Shown here: positions 8,401 to 18,050 of the stretch, piece by piece
Numbering within the stretch: the stretch's first letter is position 1
How the letters are laid out: each line of letters begins with the position of its first letter
Origin: Anaerorhabdus sp036637135
GTDB taxonomy: Bacteria; Bacillota_I; Bacilli_A; Erysipelotrichales; Erysipelotrichaceae
NCBI RefSeq assembly: GCF_036637135.1
Contig: NZ_JAVWNC010000004.1
Location: 1-64,000, forward strand
DNA length: 64,000 nt
Reading direction: 5' to 3'
Made by a program: the position numbers and the translations under genes
Notes under the pieces: generated by a model
Seen by the model: the letters and a program-made list of their open reading frames with translations, nothing else
Databases searched by the model: none
Told to the model about the DNA's origin: nothing

Positions 8401-9435
8401 ATGGAAAAAGTTCAACTTGTTCAACAAGAGGCATTACAACAAATTGAAGCTTGCGCAACGATGGAAGAGCTTCAACAAGCACGAATTACTTGTTTAGGAA
8501 AAAAAGGGCCAGTACAAGAATTAATGTCTTTGATGAAAGACTTAAGTGCTGAGGAAAAACCAGCATTTGGTCAAGAAGTAAATGTTTGTAAACAAATGAT
8601 TGCGAAAGCGATTGAAGATAAACAACAAATTCTTGAAGTGGGTGCATTAAGTGCCAAACTTGAAAAGGAAAAGATTGATATTACATTACCTGGATATCAA
8701 CCAATATTGGGGACATTACATCCGCTTTCAGTAATTTCCCAAGAAATTGAAGATTTATTTATTGGTATGGGTTATGACGTATCTGAAGGGCCAGAAGTTG
8801 AATTGGATTTATATAACTTTGAGCGTGCAAATATTCCTGCAGATCATCCTGCAAGAGATATGCAAGATACTTTCTATATCAATGCAGAAGAATTATTACG
8901 TACACATACAACGGCAATACAAACAAGAGAACTTGAAAAAGCAAATGGTAAATTACCAGTAAAAGTAATTTGCCCAGGTAAGGTTTACCGTAGAGATGAT
9001 GATGATGCAACGCATTCACATCAATTTACACAAGTTGAAGGATTAGTTGTTGGTGAAAATATTACTCTTGCGGATTTGAAGGGTACATTAAAACTAATGG
9101 CTGATGCAATGTTTGGGGAAGGACGTGTTATTCGTTTTAGACCTTCTTACTTCCAATTCACAGAACCATCAGTAGAAGTTGATGTAACTTGTCATATTTG
9201 TGGTGGTAAAGGATGCAATGTCTGCAAAGGTACAGGATGGATTGAAATTCTTGGTGCAGGTATGGTACATCCAAATGTACTTGAGATGGCAGGGTTTGAT
9301 AGTAAAAAATGTAGCGGATTTGCGTTTGGTGCAGGTATTGAACGTATCGCTATGTTGAAATATGGTGTTGATGATATTCGTAATTTCTATATCAATGATG
9401 TACGTTTCTTAAAAACGTTCAATCGTTTTGATTAA
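8401..9435 (+). CDS. pheS: Phenylalanyl-tRNA synthetase alpha subunit
   Basis: A 344-residue catalytic subunit of the (alpha-beta)2 PheRS. The frame extends upstream to 8302, but that part translates the T-box leader; the ATG at 8401, preceded by AAAGGAG, is the start. An N-terminal coiled coil (residues 1-90) is followed by the class II catalytic core with GYDVSEGPEVE, TTAIQTRELEK, KVYRRDDDDATH, FRPSYFQFTEPS and GAGIERIAML. A cysteine set (CHICGGKGCNVCKGTGW) is present as in other Firmicutes PheS. It is controlled by the leader and pairs with pheT 19 bases downstream. Confidence 0.96.
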   Translation: MEKVQLVQQEALQQIEACATMEELQQARITCLGKKGPVQELMSLMKDLSAEEKPAFGQEVNVCKQMIAKAIEDKQQILEVGALSAKLEKEKIDITLPGYQPILGTLHPLSVISQEIEDLFIGMGYDVSEGPEVELDLYNFERANIPADHPARDMQDTFYINAEELLRTHTTAIQTRELEKANGKLPVKVICPGKVYRRDDDDATHSHQFTQVEGLVVGENITLADLKGTLKLMADAMFGEGRVIRFRPSYFQFTEPSVEVDVTCHICGGKGCNVCKGTGWIEILGAGMVHPNVLEMAGFDSKKCSGFAFGAGIERIAMLKYGVDDIRNFYINDVRFLKTFNRFD

Positions 9436-9454
9436 TTAAGGGAGGAAGAAGAAA

Positions 9455-11845
9455 ATGAAAGTAAGTATTAATTGGTTAAAAGAATATGTCTCCCTTGATG
9501 GAGTTAGTGCTGTTGAATTAGCTGACGCTTTAACTACAGCAGGATTAGAAATTGAAGGTGTAGATCCAGTAGCACAAGGCACAAACCTTGTGATTGGGGA
9601 AGTATTAAGTTGTAATCCACATCCAGATTCAGATCATTTGAATGTGTGCATGGTTGAATATGGTGAGGGGCCAACACAAATCGTTTGTGGGGCACCAAAT
9701 TGTAAAGCAGGGATTAAAGTTATTGTGGCGAAAGTTGGAGCTGAGTTACCAGAAATTACAATTAAAGCTGCAAAAGTTAGAGGTCAAGAATCAAATGGGA
9801 TGTTATGCAGTCTTAGAGAACTTGGCGTTAATGAAAAATATTTAAGAGAAGATCAAATTAATGGAATTGAAATTCTTCCAAGTGATGCTCCTGTAGGAAA
9901 TACAGAAGTATTAAAATATCTTGGTTATGATGATGTGGTTCTTGATGCGTCACAAACTCCAAACCGTGCTGATTGCATGGCGATGTGGAGTGTTGCAAAA
10001 GAAGTAGGTGCGGTGTTGCGCAGAGAAGTTAAACTTCCTGTTTATGAGGGTGCATCAAATGTTGGTAAACCTACAACACTTCAAGTTGCATCGAAAACTG
10101 AAAAATGTCCACATTTCTTAGGTAAGATTGTGGGTAAGGTTGTTGTAAAAGAATCTCCAAAATGGATGCAAGATTATTTGCATGCAGCAGGTGTCCGTGC
10201 CATCAATAACGTAGTTGATATTTCTAACTATGTCATGATTGAAACAGGTCAACCTCTTCATTTCTATGATTTAGCAAAAATGCCTCATAGAGAAATTACA
10301 GTCATTGATGATGTAGATATGAAACTAACTGCACTGGATGGTGTTGAATACGATGTAGTAAAAGGTGATTTATTAATTACTACTGGTGGTGAAGCCACAG
10401 GTATCGCTGGGATCATGGGTGGAGATGATAGTAAGATTGACGAAACTACAACTGGTATTATCATTGAAGCTGCACATTTCAACCACGTATCTATTCGTAA
10501 CAGCGCAAAACGTTTAGGTCTTATGACAGAAGCAGCATCGCGTTATATTAAGGGATTAGAAAAACTTGCACAAAACAAAGCGATGGATCGTGCTGTGCAA
10601 TTATTAATTGAATATGCAGAGGCAAGTGAGTTAGAAGAAACAGTTGAAGCAGGAAGTGTTAATTACACTCCAATTCAAGTTACAGAAACACTTGAACATT
10701 GTAATGAATTATTAGGTACTTCATTTGAAATGAATGAAGTTGTGGAAGTATTAAATGCATTAGATTTTAGTCCAGTAGTAGATGGAACTACATTCACATG
10801 TACAATTCCAAGTTACCGTACTGATATCGCAATTCGTGAAGATATTGATGAGGAAATTATTCGATTAATTGGTTATGATCGATTAAAAGAAACATTACCT
10901 ACAATGGAAGCTACTGCAGGAAAATTAACACATCGTCAAACACTAAGAAGAACAACAAAACAAGTTCTTACAGGTCTTGGTATTCGTGAAGTTATCACGT
11001 ATACATTAGTCAAGGAACAATACATGAATGAAGCAGTATTACCATTTGGTGATCATGTTCAATTGGCATCACCAATGAGTGAAGATCGTAAATATGTAAG
11101 AAATAGTATGATGCCTTCAATGCTTGAATGTTTATCCTATAATCAAGCTCGTAAAGCAAGTAATGTAAATTTATTTGAAATATCAAATGTTTATGAAAAA
11201 GGTAAAGTACAAGAAAGAGTAGGTATTCTATTATCTGACTCTCTACAAGAAAATCGATTACAAAAAATTAATATTAAGAGTGATTTCTACGCATTAAAAG
11301 GAATTGTAATGGCTTGGCTAGATAAACTAGGTTTTGCATCAAATCGTATTACTGTTAAGGAAAATACGTTAGATACAAAGCATTACCATCCTTATCGTAG
11401 TGCAGCTTTATACTTACAAAATGATTTAATTGGAATCATAGGAGAAGTACATCCAAGTTATGCAAAACAAATGAATGTAAGTGCATGTGTTTATGCAGAA
11501 CTTAATTTCGATTTACTTGTGGATACAAAAACATCAAAAGTACGATTTGTTGCATTGGATCGTTATCCATCAGTATCACGTGATATCGCACTTGTGGTAT
11601 CAACGGACACATCAGCACAATCAATTCTTGATGTGATAAACAAAGTGGGTAAGAAATTGGTTCAATCTACCGAAGTATTTGATGTTTATCAAGGAGAACA
11701 CGTAGAAAAAGGATGCAAATCAATTGCCTTGAATATTGTTTATCAAGCAAATGATCATACGCTTACAGATGATGAAGTAGTTCCTTTACATCAAGAAATC
11801 TTAAATGAACTTGAAAGTAAATGTAACGCTAAACTTAGAGGTTAA
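9455..11845 (+). CDS. pheT: Phenylalanyl-tRNA synthetase beta subunit
   Basis: 796 residues, normal length. The N-terminus carries an OB-fold tRNA-binding domain (about residues 40-150, with HPDSDHLNVC and IVCGAPN). The B3/B4 editing domain follows, then B5 and the C-terminal ferredoxin-like anticodon-binding domain (FVALDRYPSVSRDIALVV). It forms the heterotetramer with PheS. GGGAGGAAG lies before the ATG. The gene closes with a bidirectional terminator shared with the convergent glycosyltransferase operon. Confidence 0.95.
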   Translation: MKVSINWLKEYVSLDGVSAVELADALTTAGLEIEGVDPVAQGTNLVIGEVLSCNPHPDSDHLNVCMVEYGEGPTQIVCGAPNCKAGIKVIVAKVGAELPEITIKAAKVRGQESNGMLCSLRELGVNEKYLREDQINGIEILPSDAPVGNTEVLKYLGYDDVVLDASQTPNRADCMAMWSVAKEVGAVLRREVKLPVYEGASNVGKPTTLQVASKTEKCPHFLGKIVGKVVVKESPKWMQDYLHAAGVRAINNVVDISNYVMIETGQPLHFYDLAKMPHREITVIDDVDMKLTALDGVEYDVVKGDLLITTGGEATGIAGIMGGDDSKIDETTTGIIIEAAHFNHVSIRNSAKRLGLMTEAASRYIKGLEKLAQNKAMDRAVQLLIEYAEASELEETVEAGSVNYTPIQVTETLEHCNELLGTSFEMNEVVEVLNALDFSPVVDGTTFTCTIPSYRTDIAIREDIDEEIIRLIGYDRLKETLPTMEATAGKLTHRQTLRRTTKQVLTGLGIREVITYTLVKEQYMNEAVLPFGDHVQLASPMSEDRKYVRNSMMPSMLECLSYNQARKASNVNLFEISNVYEKGKVQERVGILLSDSLQENRLQKINIKSDFYALKGIVMAWLDKLGFASNRITVKENTLDTKHYHPYRSAALYLQNDLIGIIGEVHPSYAKQMNVSACVYAELNFDLLVDTKTSKVRFVALDRYPSVSRDIALVVSTDTSAQSILDVINKVGKKLVQSTEVFDVYQGEHVEKGCKSIALNIVYQANDHTLTDDEVVPLHQEILNELESKCNAKLRG

Positions 11846-11852
11846 TAAAAAG

Positions 11853-11883
11853 GAAGTCCTTGCATTATTTATGCAGGGACTTC
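11853..11883. terminator. Bidirectional terminator
   Basis: GAAGTCC (11853-11859), extended by TGCAT, pairs with ATGCA extended by GGACTTC (11877-11883). It is T-rich on both sides, better on the minus strand (CCTTTTTATT). It lies between the convergent ends of pheT and the reverse membrane gene, whose stop is inside the stem. Confidence 0.75.
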
Positions 11884-13556
11884 TTTAGTTTAATTACGAT
11901 TATTACGAATAAAGTAAAGATGGAAATAAATAAACTGCTTGTTTGGATAAATGTAGGAACATACTTAAGTACATAAGATGAACTATTATTACCATCAAAA
12001 CCCACTAATGTATTTGGTGCTTGATATGTTTTAATTTTCTCTAGTTTGTTTGTTTCGTTGTTTACACTATAAACTTGATAACCTTTATAATAAGTAACAG
12101 GAAGAATATATGTTCGATTAGGTTCTAAATTGTCGATAGTTAATGTAGTTCCTTTTCGGGTTTGAATTGAATGAACAGGAACTTGATTTTCATCAGTTAC
12201 TTCAGTTGTGATATATCGATAATCAGGTGATCCACTTGGTAAGTAATCAGCCCCTGCAAGTTCTACACGTACATATGTTGCAGAATAGAAAGGGTCAATC
12301 ATTGAACCATCAATTAATTGACTGTATTCCGTTTTTGATGTTATGCCAGAAGTTCGATTCATAACGGGTAAGATGTGCCATATGCCTTCTAATAATAAAA
12401 TACCAATGCAAGATAGTGCAATTATTTTCTTATTCCAATTAAACTGGAAAGGTGCAATTGATGCAGGTATGATTAAGCACAAAGAACTAATCATAAGTAA
12501 TCGCCAAGGAAATTGAATCAAACTAAACATAAAGAAATAATTCCATGGTAATAAATTAATAGGTAACAACAAGAGGATATAACCAATAATTAAACAATGA
12601 AGGACAAACGGTTGATCCTTTTTCTTTTTAAGTAAATAAAGTAAAGGTACAAACATTAAGAAGTACCCAATGTTAAGTACCATTGATAATTCTTTGGACA
12701 TGTCATTAGATCCATAGCCAAAGACTGTTGTATTCGTAAAATATTTCCATAAAGGTAGTGTATAAGATGTCATACTACTTGATGATGTATAATAATTTAA
12801 ATAAAAATCTTGTGATTTTAGTTGTTCAAGCATGGGTAATGTAAAAAATGCGGTTAATAGAAATGTTATAAGTACTGCATACAGGATGCTTTTTATTCTA
12901 TTCTTATTTTGTAATAAGAATTTAAATCGTAAAATGATAAAAAATAGAAATAAAATACAAGCAAGTACAAAAGTTATATTATGGGTTAAGGCTAAGCCAC
13001 CAAACCCAAATACAAGATAATGCCATTTTGTCTCATCATCGTAGAGTAAATAATAAATGCCGAGTAAAACAAGAGGAAGAAAAATAAAACCCATAACTTC
13101 TCCCAAAGCTCCTCGCACGTAAACATCTGTGATTCGATAATTATTGAAAAGATAAAGAACACCACCTAAATAAGGTGCAAACTCATTTAGACTAATTTTA
13201 CTCACAAGTTTCATTGCAAAGAAACAAGATAGGAAAGTAGTTATAAGTAATATTAGCTTATAACAAGTTACAATACTCATACCAAAGTTATAAAGTAGTG
13301 CAGGAATGATAAGAAAGAAATCGCTGTAAAACAAGGGACTAGCATAACCAAATGACATATTTTTATAAGGATATATTCTAGCGATAAACTCACCATCTTT
13401 AAACGATTGAGCTAATCCTTCAATGCGACTTAAATGAAATAATGTATCATGTTCCAAGGGTAAGAAATCCTTAACGAGGTAAGGATATACAAAAACAAGC
13501 GTACAAAGAATACTAAATGCGATGAACAAAAGATTTCGTTTTCTATTATTCATCAT
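11865..13556 (-). CDS. Multi-span GT-C-like membrane protein (PF10131-like)
   Basis: A 563-residue protein with about 11 membrane segments and a C-terminal extracytoplasmic domain before a last membrane helix. The N-terminal loop (EHDTLFHLSRIEGL, then GYASPLFYSDFFL) matches the family called 6-pyruvoyl-tetrahydropterin synthase-related membrane protein, which has a GT-C glycosyltransferase layout despite the name. The acidic first loop would be the lipid-sugar site. Its ATG shares one base with the stop of the upstream PMT-like gene, and GGAGG precedes it, so the two are translationally coupled and probably modify cell-surface polymers. Confidence 0.7.
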   Translation of the reverse strand: MMNNRKRNLLFIAFSILCTLVFVYPYLVKDFLPLEHDTLFHLSRIEGLAQSFKDGEFIARIYPYKNMSFGYASPLFYSDFFLIIPALLYNFGMSIVTCYKLILLITTFLSCFFAMKLVSKISLNEFAPYLGGVLYLFNNYRITDVYVRGALGEVMGFIFLPLVLLGIYYLLYDDETKWHYLVFGFGGLALTHNITFVLACILFLFFIILRFKFLLQNKNRIKSILYAVLITFLLTAFFTLPMLEQLKSQDFYLNYYTSSSSMTSYTLPLWKYFTNTTVFGYGSNDMSKELSMVLNIGYFLMFVPLLYLLKKKKDQPFVLHCLIIGYILLLLPINLLPWNYFFMFSLIQFPWRLLMISSLCLIIPASIAPFQFNWNKKIIALSCIGILLLEGIWHILPVMNRTSGITSKTEYSQLIDGSMIDPFYSATYVRVELAGADYLPSGSPDYRYITTEVTDENQVPVHSIQTRKGTTLTIDNLEPNRTYILPVTYYKGYQVYSVNNETNKLEKIKTYQAPNTLVGFDGNNSSSYVLKYVPTFIQTSSLFISIFTLFVIIVIKLKKSLHK

Positions 13557-15433
13557 TATCCTCCAAAGTACCAGCTAGGTAACCATTGGAGTAAATTGAC
13601 ATATTCCTTTGTTGTAGTAAAACCAGTAAGAACTGGTAAGAAGATGACAAATAGGACAATAGCAACAATAACGTAGGCAATAGTAATCTTTTTGCCATTC
13701 TTCATTTTGTTGATAAGAAGTTGAATGCAATAAACAATCGACATAATTAGGAATGGTAATGATGGGTAATAATGATATGAGAATACACAACGTGTAACAA
13801 GTACCCATGGTAATAAAGCAGCAAGATATCCAATGACAATAATGAACCCTGCTTGTGATTTTGTCTTTATGGTATGGAATGCTGTATAAAGCATTGTGAA
13901 TACCCCAGTTACAGTAACAACAGGATTATTAAAGCATGCGATTGAACGTAACAAACCATTACCTAAATCTGAATAATAATACCAGATAGGTCGGATATCA
14001 AATAACCATTGATACCAAGTACTTTGGTAAGGGTGAGTAGCTTCTAAGTTAGCGTGATAGTCATACATATATACTGAATGATCAATGACATTTTTAATGC
14101 TCCATGAATCATTCTTCCAAACAGGAGTAATTACATAATGCAATGCATAAATACCTAAGGGAATGATTACAAAGAACAAAATACACCATAAGATAATCTT
14201 TAAGGCACGATGTTTAAATTCTTTACAAAATGCAACTGATTCTTTATCAGTTAAGGATTTACTCTTGTTAAATTTAAAATAATTTATGAAGAAATGAGTG
14301 AAGAACATAATTGCCAGTGCAACAGCGGAGTAACAACCAGTCCATTTCACAGAACATGCAACACCCATCGAGATACCAGATAATGCTAACCACATTAATT
14401 GTTTCTTAAAAGGTGTTTTGGTAAAACTTGTATAGAAATACTGGATCATAAAGTAAGTCATTAATAGAATGAAGAAGACACTAAAGGGTTCAAGTGTACC
14501 TATTCTAGATGTTGTGATAAGCATAAAGTCTGCAGCAAATAGTGTTGTACCTGCGGTAGATAAGAAACGATTATTAAATAGTTTTTTAAGAATTAAGTAG
14601 AATAAAGGAAGTATCATTATGCCAAATAATGCACCCATGATTCGCCATCCAAAAGGATTCATACCAAACATCTGTATACCTAAGGCAATGATAGAAGTGC
14701 CTAACAATGGATGTACAGAGGGATACATGTATTGGTTATTTGCGATTTCCCAGGCATTGCGTGGGTGATAGATTTCATCGAAATAAGAAGAATCAAAATA
14801 ACTTGGAACAAGTGGTACAATACTTTGTTCATCAATAATATTCATTGCTGAGTATGGGTTTTCTGGATTTGATAATGTAATGGGATTTAAAGTAAGGAGT
14901 TCATCACTACCTGTTTTCTTAAATGCAATTTCATGAATGACGGATGTTTCGTCTTGCATAACAAGTGATATGTAACGATAATTCCAATCACCTTTCGTAA
15001 CATTCCACCCCATGTAGCTACTATCATTGTTTAAGACAGTGATAGTCTCCCATGTTTTGTTATCTTGGCTACCTAATACTTGTAGATTGTTAAACCAAAC
15101 TTGATAACCACTTTCTAAAGCATTATTATCACCTTCACCACCTATTGCATACACTGTGTCAAAAGTGGGGGTTTCATCGACTACTTCAAATGTAATGAAT
15201 TCGGTTGTAGTTTGTGGCTGCCACCAAGTTTGTGGTATCTGGGTAGTACCTAGTTGCCACAAAGAGACAATTGCATACATTGCAGTAATCATCACAATCG
15301 AAAAAATGTCACTCTTTCTACTTTTCTTGAGTAACTTAAATAATATATAGATTGCGATCGATACAAATGCACATAAAACAAGAATAGATAATAATTGATC
15401 ATTCGCAAATAAAGTTAAACTTAAATTTTTCAT
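13556..15433 (-). CDS. PMT/GT39-family membrane glycosyltransferase
   Basis: About 625 residues. An upstream TTG would add 12 codons, but the ATG at 15431-15433 has GGTGA before it and begins the hydrophobic N-terminus. A discoidin-like soluble stretch (about residues 80-200) is followed by FDSSYFDEIYHPRNAW, the acidic first-loop motif of protein O-mannosyltransferases, and by RIMGALFGI and SRIGTLEPF. Enzymes of this family move a sugar from a polyprenyl-phosphate donor to protein or polymer outside the membrane. First gene of a two-gene operon with the PF10131-like protein. Confidence 0.78.
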   Translation of the reverse strand: MKNLSLTLFANDQLLSILVLCAFVSIAIYILFKLLKKSRKSDIFSIVMITAMYAIVSLWQLGTTQIPQTWWQPQTTTEFITFEVVDETPTFDTVYAIGGEGDNNALESGYQVWFNNLQVLGSQDNKTWETITVLNNDSSYMGWNVTKGDWNYRYISLVMQDETSVIHEIAFKKTGSDELLTLNPITLSNPENPYSAMNIIDEQSIVPLVPSYFDSSYFDEIYHPRNAWEIANNQYMYPSVHPLLGTSIIALGIQMFGMNPFGWRIMGALFGIMILPLFYLILKKLFNNRFLSTAGTTLFAADFMLITTSRIGTLEPFSVFFILLMTYFMIQYFYTSFTKTPFKKQLMWLALSGISMGVACSVKWTGCYSAVALAIMFFTHFFINYFKFNKSKSLTDKESVAFCKEFKHRALKIILWCILFFVIIPLGIYALHYVITPVWKNDSWSIKNVIDHSVYMYDYHANLEATHPYQSTWYQWLFDIRPIWYYYSDLGNGLLRSIACFNNPVVTVTGVFTMLYTAFHTIKTKSQAGFIIVIGYLAALLPWVLVTRCVFSYHYYPSLPFLIMSIVYCIQLLINKMKNGKKITIAYVIVAIVLFVIFLPVLTGFTTTKEYVNLLQWLPSWYFGG

Positions 15434-15566
15434 ATTTTCACCGTTATTATTATACTTGGTTATAGGCAAAAAGACAAAAATTACGTGACATTTAGTGATT
15501 TATTACATATCTTTTGATTTTAAGTTAAAATTGAAGTAAAATAGTCTATGTTCTGAGGTGAATAGA

Positions 15567-16421
15567 ATGAGTAAAACAGGATTAGTTTTAGAAGGTGGAG
15601 GAATGCGTGGTGCTTACACGGCAGGCGCACTTGCTTGGCTTGTAGATCATAATATTGAATTTGATTACGGTGTAGGTATTTCTGCAGGGGCAGTGAATTT
15701 ATGTAGTTATCTTTTAAAGAGCAAGGAATATCTTTATGATATTACTGTAAAGTATACTTCTGACAAAAAGAATGTGGGAATAATTCCCCTACTTAAGGAA
15801 CATCGCTATGTAGGATATGATTACATGTTTGATACATTGTTACGCGATGAAGTAAAATACGATACATCCCCAATTAAAGAAAAAAATCTTCCAATGGAAT
15901 TTGGACTATATGACATGAATCAGGAAAAGACAATTTTCTTTGATGCCCAAGCATTAGATCCCGAATTAAGAATGCTTAAAGCTTCTTGTTCATTACCGAT
16001 TGCAGGTAGAATTGTAGATTACAATGGATATCGTTTCTTAGATGGTGGTATCTCAATTATGATTCCAATACAAAGAAGCATTGATGCTGGATGTGATAAG
16101 AATTTAGTAATCATAACTAAACCAGAAGGATATAAACGTAAAGCAGCAGGAACATTCATGCAAAAATTGATGGCTTTCAATTATCCGAAATACAAAAAAA
16201 TGGTGTATGACTACACTCATCGCCATGATTCATATAATCGTGAAATGGAGTTAATTGAGAAAGAAGTTGACGCAGGACGTTGTTTATTGGTTAGACCTAG
16301 TGAAACTATCCCTGTTAAACGTTTTAGTGGAGATCCAGAAAACTTGAAACTTCTTTATGAACTTGGTTACCATGATATGGAATCAAGAAAAGATGAAATA
16401 ATGAAATTCTTACAAAAATAA
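15567..16421 (+). CDS. Patatin-like phospholipase
   Basis: About 284 residues. The start is the ATG at 15567 with GAGGTG six bases upstream; an in-frame GTG at 15558 lies inside that SD. The Ser-Asp dyad is visible: oxyanion loop EGGGMRGAYTAG, nucleophile elbow GISAG, and LDGGIS near residue 165. Such proteins are cytoplasmic lipid acyl hydrolases of the RssA/YjjU type; the physiological lipid is unknown. It is a single-gene unit closed by a strong terminator. Confidence 0.82.
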   Translation: MSKTGLVLEGGGMRGAYTAGALAWLVDHNIEFDYGVGISAGAVNLCSYLLKSKEYLYDITVKYTSDKKNVGIIPLLKEHRYVGYDYMFDTLLRDEVKYDTSPIKEKNLPMEFGLYDMNQEKTIFFDAQALDPELRMLKASCSLPIAGRIVDYNGYRFLDGGISIMIPIQRSIDAGCDKNLVIITKPEGYKRKAAGTFMQKLMAFNYPKYKKMVYDYTHRHDSYNREMELIEKEVDAGRCLLVRPSETIPVKRFSGDPENLKLLYELGYHDMESRKDEIMKFLQK

Positions 16422-16447
16422 AATCACATTTGCATGTGATTTTTTTT
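16421..16447 (+). terminator. Terminator of the patatin gene
   Basis: AAATCACAT (16421-16429) pairs with ATGTGATTT (16434-16442), followed by T residues to 16447. It also sits at the end of the convergent pcp gene. Confidence 0.85.
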
Positions 16448-16448
16448 C

Positions 16449-17090
16449 TTAGTGAGTGGCTCCACCTTCAATTTTGACATCATTTTCGTTTTGAATAATG
16501 GCTTCAATTGCGTATTCTAAGCCTTTTGCGATCATTCCTAAGTCCATTGATGGCATATTGCGTTTGTTTGTACATTGTGAAGGCATAAATGGAATATGGA
16601 TAAACCCACTCTTTTTACCTGCATATTTTGTTTCTACAAGATGACGTACCCCGTAACAAACATGGTTACAAATGAATGTACCTGCAGTATTTGAAACAGA
16701 AGCAGGAATACCATTCTTCTTCATATTTTCAACCATTGCTTTGATTGGGATATTTACAAAGTAAGCATCTGGTCCATCGACAAATACAGGTTCATCACAA
16801 GGTTGGTTACCTTCGTTATCTGGGATACTACAATCATCAACGTTGATACCAACTCGTTCTACAGTGATATCAGGTCTACCACCAGCTTGACCAATTGATA
16901 GAATTACATCTGGATTATGTAATTGGATAGCTTCATCAATTTTAGCAAGTGATTTTCTGCACACTGTAGGAATTTCTAATTTGATAATTTCTGCATCTAA
17001 AATTGTATCTGGTAAAAGCTTTACCGATTCAATAGCTGGATTAATTGATTCTCCTCCAAAGGGATCAAAGCCTGTAACTAATATTTTCAT
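16449..17090 (-). CDS. pcp: Pyrrolidone-carboxylate peptidase
   Basis: About 213 residues; cytoplasmic C15 cysteine peptidase that removes N-terminal pyroglutamate from peptides. I start at the ATG at 17088-17090 (MKILVTGFDPFGG), preceded by AAAGGAGTG; an upstream in-frame ATG has no such site. Visible features are the N-terminal GFDPFGGESINPA, the GQAGGRPDITVERVGIN region with the catalytic Glu, TFICNHVCYG with the Cys, and FIHIPFMP with the His. It is divergent from DUF969-DUF979-M29 aminopeptidase, a partnership that suggests pyroglutamyl-peptide use. Confidence 0.93.
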   Translation of the reverse strand: MKILVTGFDPFGGESINPAIESVKLLPDTILDAEIIKLEIPTVCRKSLAKIDEAIQLHNPDVILSIGQAGGRPDITVERVGINVDDCSIPDNEGNQPCDEPVFVDGPDAYFVNIPIKAMVENMKKNGIPASVSNTAGTFICNHVCYGVRHLVETKYAGKKSGFIHIPFMPSQCTNKRNMPSMDLGMIAKGLEYAIEAIIQNENDVKIEGGATH

Positions 17091-17121
17091 AAGTATTTTC
17101 ACTCCTTTATACGAATATAAT

Positions 17122-17150
17122 ATCATAAAAATAAGTACTTATAATGTAAA
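17122..17150 (-). promoter_or_regulatory. pcp promoter
   Basis: On the minus strand TTTACA (17145-17150) and TATGAT (17122-17127) are 17 bases apart, placing transcription start a few bases before the pcp SD. Confidence 0.5.
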
Positions 17151-17198
17151 AACATACAAAAATACTTTGAAAATATTTACAAAATATTGAAAGAAACA

Positions 17199-17227
17199 TT
17201 GAAAGTGTTTTTTGAATCATCTATAAT
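17199..17227 (+). promoter_or_regulatory. Promoter of the DUF969-DUF979-aminopeptidase operon
   Basis: TTGAAA (17199-17204) and TATAAT (17222-17227) are 17 bases apart. The expected start is near 17234, leaving a leader of about 130 bases. Confidence 0.65.
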
Positions 17228-17233
17228 AACAAC

Positions 17234-17352
17234 AACTAGATGAGATTTTTAAGTATTGATTGAAGATAATTATTACTTTATAAACTCTATCAATTGATAA
17301 TTAAAAGGAAAAGAATCTAGTTTTGTTCTATCTCATGGGGAATGAGTAGTAA
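17234..17352 (+). promoter_or_regulatory. Structured 5' leader with competing pairings
   Basis: AACTAGAT (17234-17241), at the predicted 5' end, is a perfect complement of ATCTAGTT (17315-17322). The overlapping ATGAGAT (17240-17246) is complementary to ATCTCAT (17330-17336). CTCAT (17332-17336) can instead pair with ATGAG (17342-17346) in a local hairpin just before the AGGAGG ribosome site at about 17354. These pairings exclude each other, as in regulatory leaders. No known riboswitch motif is recognised. Confidence 0.4.
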
Positions 17353-17364
17353 GAGGAGGATAGT

Positions 17365-18048
17365 ATGCAGTATTTAAATTTATTAGGTATTTTAGTAGTT
17401 ATCGTCGGTTTCGCACTAAAACTAGATTCATTTCTAATTATTATTGTTGCAACTGCAGTTACAGCAATAATCGCAAACATTGACATCGTAACATTGCTTG
17501 AAACATGTGGATCGGTATTCGTAGCAAATCGTAGTATGTTGATTTTCATCATTGTTATGCTTGCAACAGGAACACTTGAAAGAAATGGTCTTAAACAAGC
17601 AGCAGCAAACTTGATTTCAAAAATCAAAGGTGCAACACCAGGAGCTCTTATTGGAGCTTATGGTGTAATTCGTGCCATTTTCGGAGCTTTCAACGTTGGT
17701 ATTGGTGGTATTGCAGGATTTGTTCGTCCAGTATTAATTCCAATGACTGAAGGTGCAATTGAATCTAAGGGTGAAGAGGTAAATCCAGAACACCTTGAAC
17801 AAGTTAAAGGTATGGCATCAGGTATTGAAAATATTTCTTGGTTCTTTTGCCAAGTATTAGTTGTTGGTGGATCAGGAGCATTATTAGTTCAATCAACATT
17901 AAAAGGTTTAGGTTATGAAGTTGCTTTAATTGATTTAGCATTAGTTGAAATCCCAGTTGCCGTTGTTGGTGTTGGATTTGCATGTGCTTATTATTTCTTA
18001 AAAGACAAAAAACTTATGAAGAAATATTACAACAAGGGGGGTAAATAA
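17365..18048 (+). CDS. DUF969 membrane protein
   Basis: A 227-residue hydrophobic protein with about five to six membrane segments, of the DUF969 family. It starts at an ATG after GAGGAGG. In many Firmicutes DUF969 and DUF979 are adjacent and lie next to pcp, and they are thought to form a two-part permease, possibly for pyroglutamate or its peptides; the substrate is not shown here. DUF979 follows after two bases, so the pair should be made together. Confidence 0.82.
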   Translation: MQYLNLLGILVVIVGFALKLDSFLIIIVATAVTAIIANIDIVTLLETCGSVFVANRSMLIFIIVMLATGTLERNGLKQAAANLISKIKGATPGALIGAYGVIRAIFGAFNVGIGGIAGFVRPVLIPMTEGAIESKGEEVNPEHLEQVKGMASGIENISWFFCQVLVVGGSGALLVQSTLKGLGYEVALIDLALVEIPVAVVGVGFACAYYFLKDKKLMKKYYNKGGK

Positions 18049-18050
18049 AG

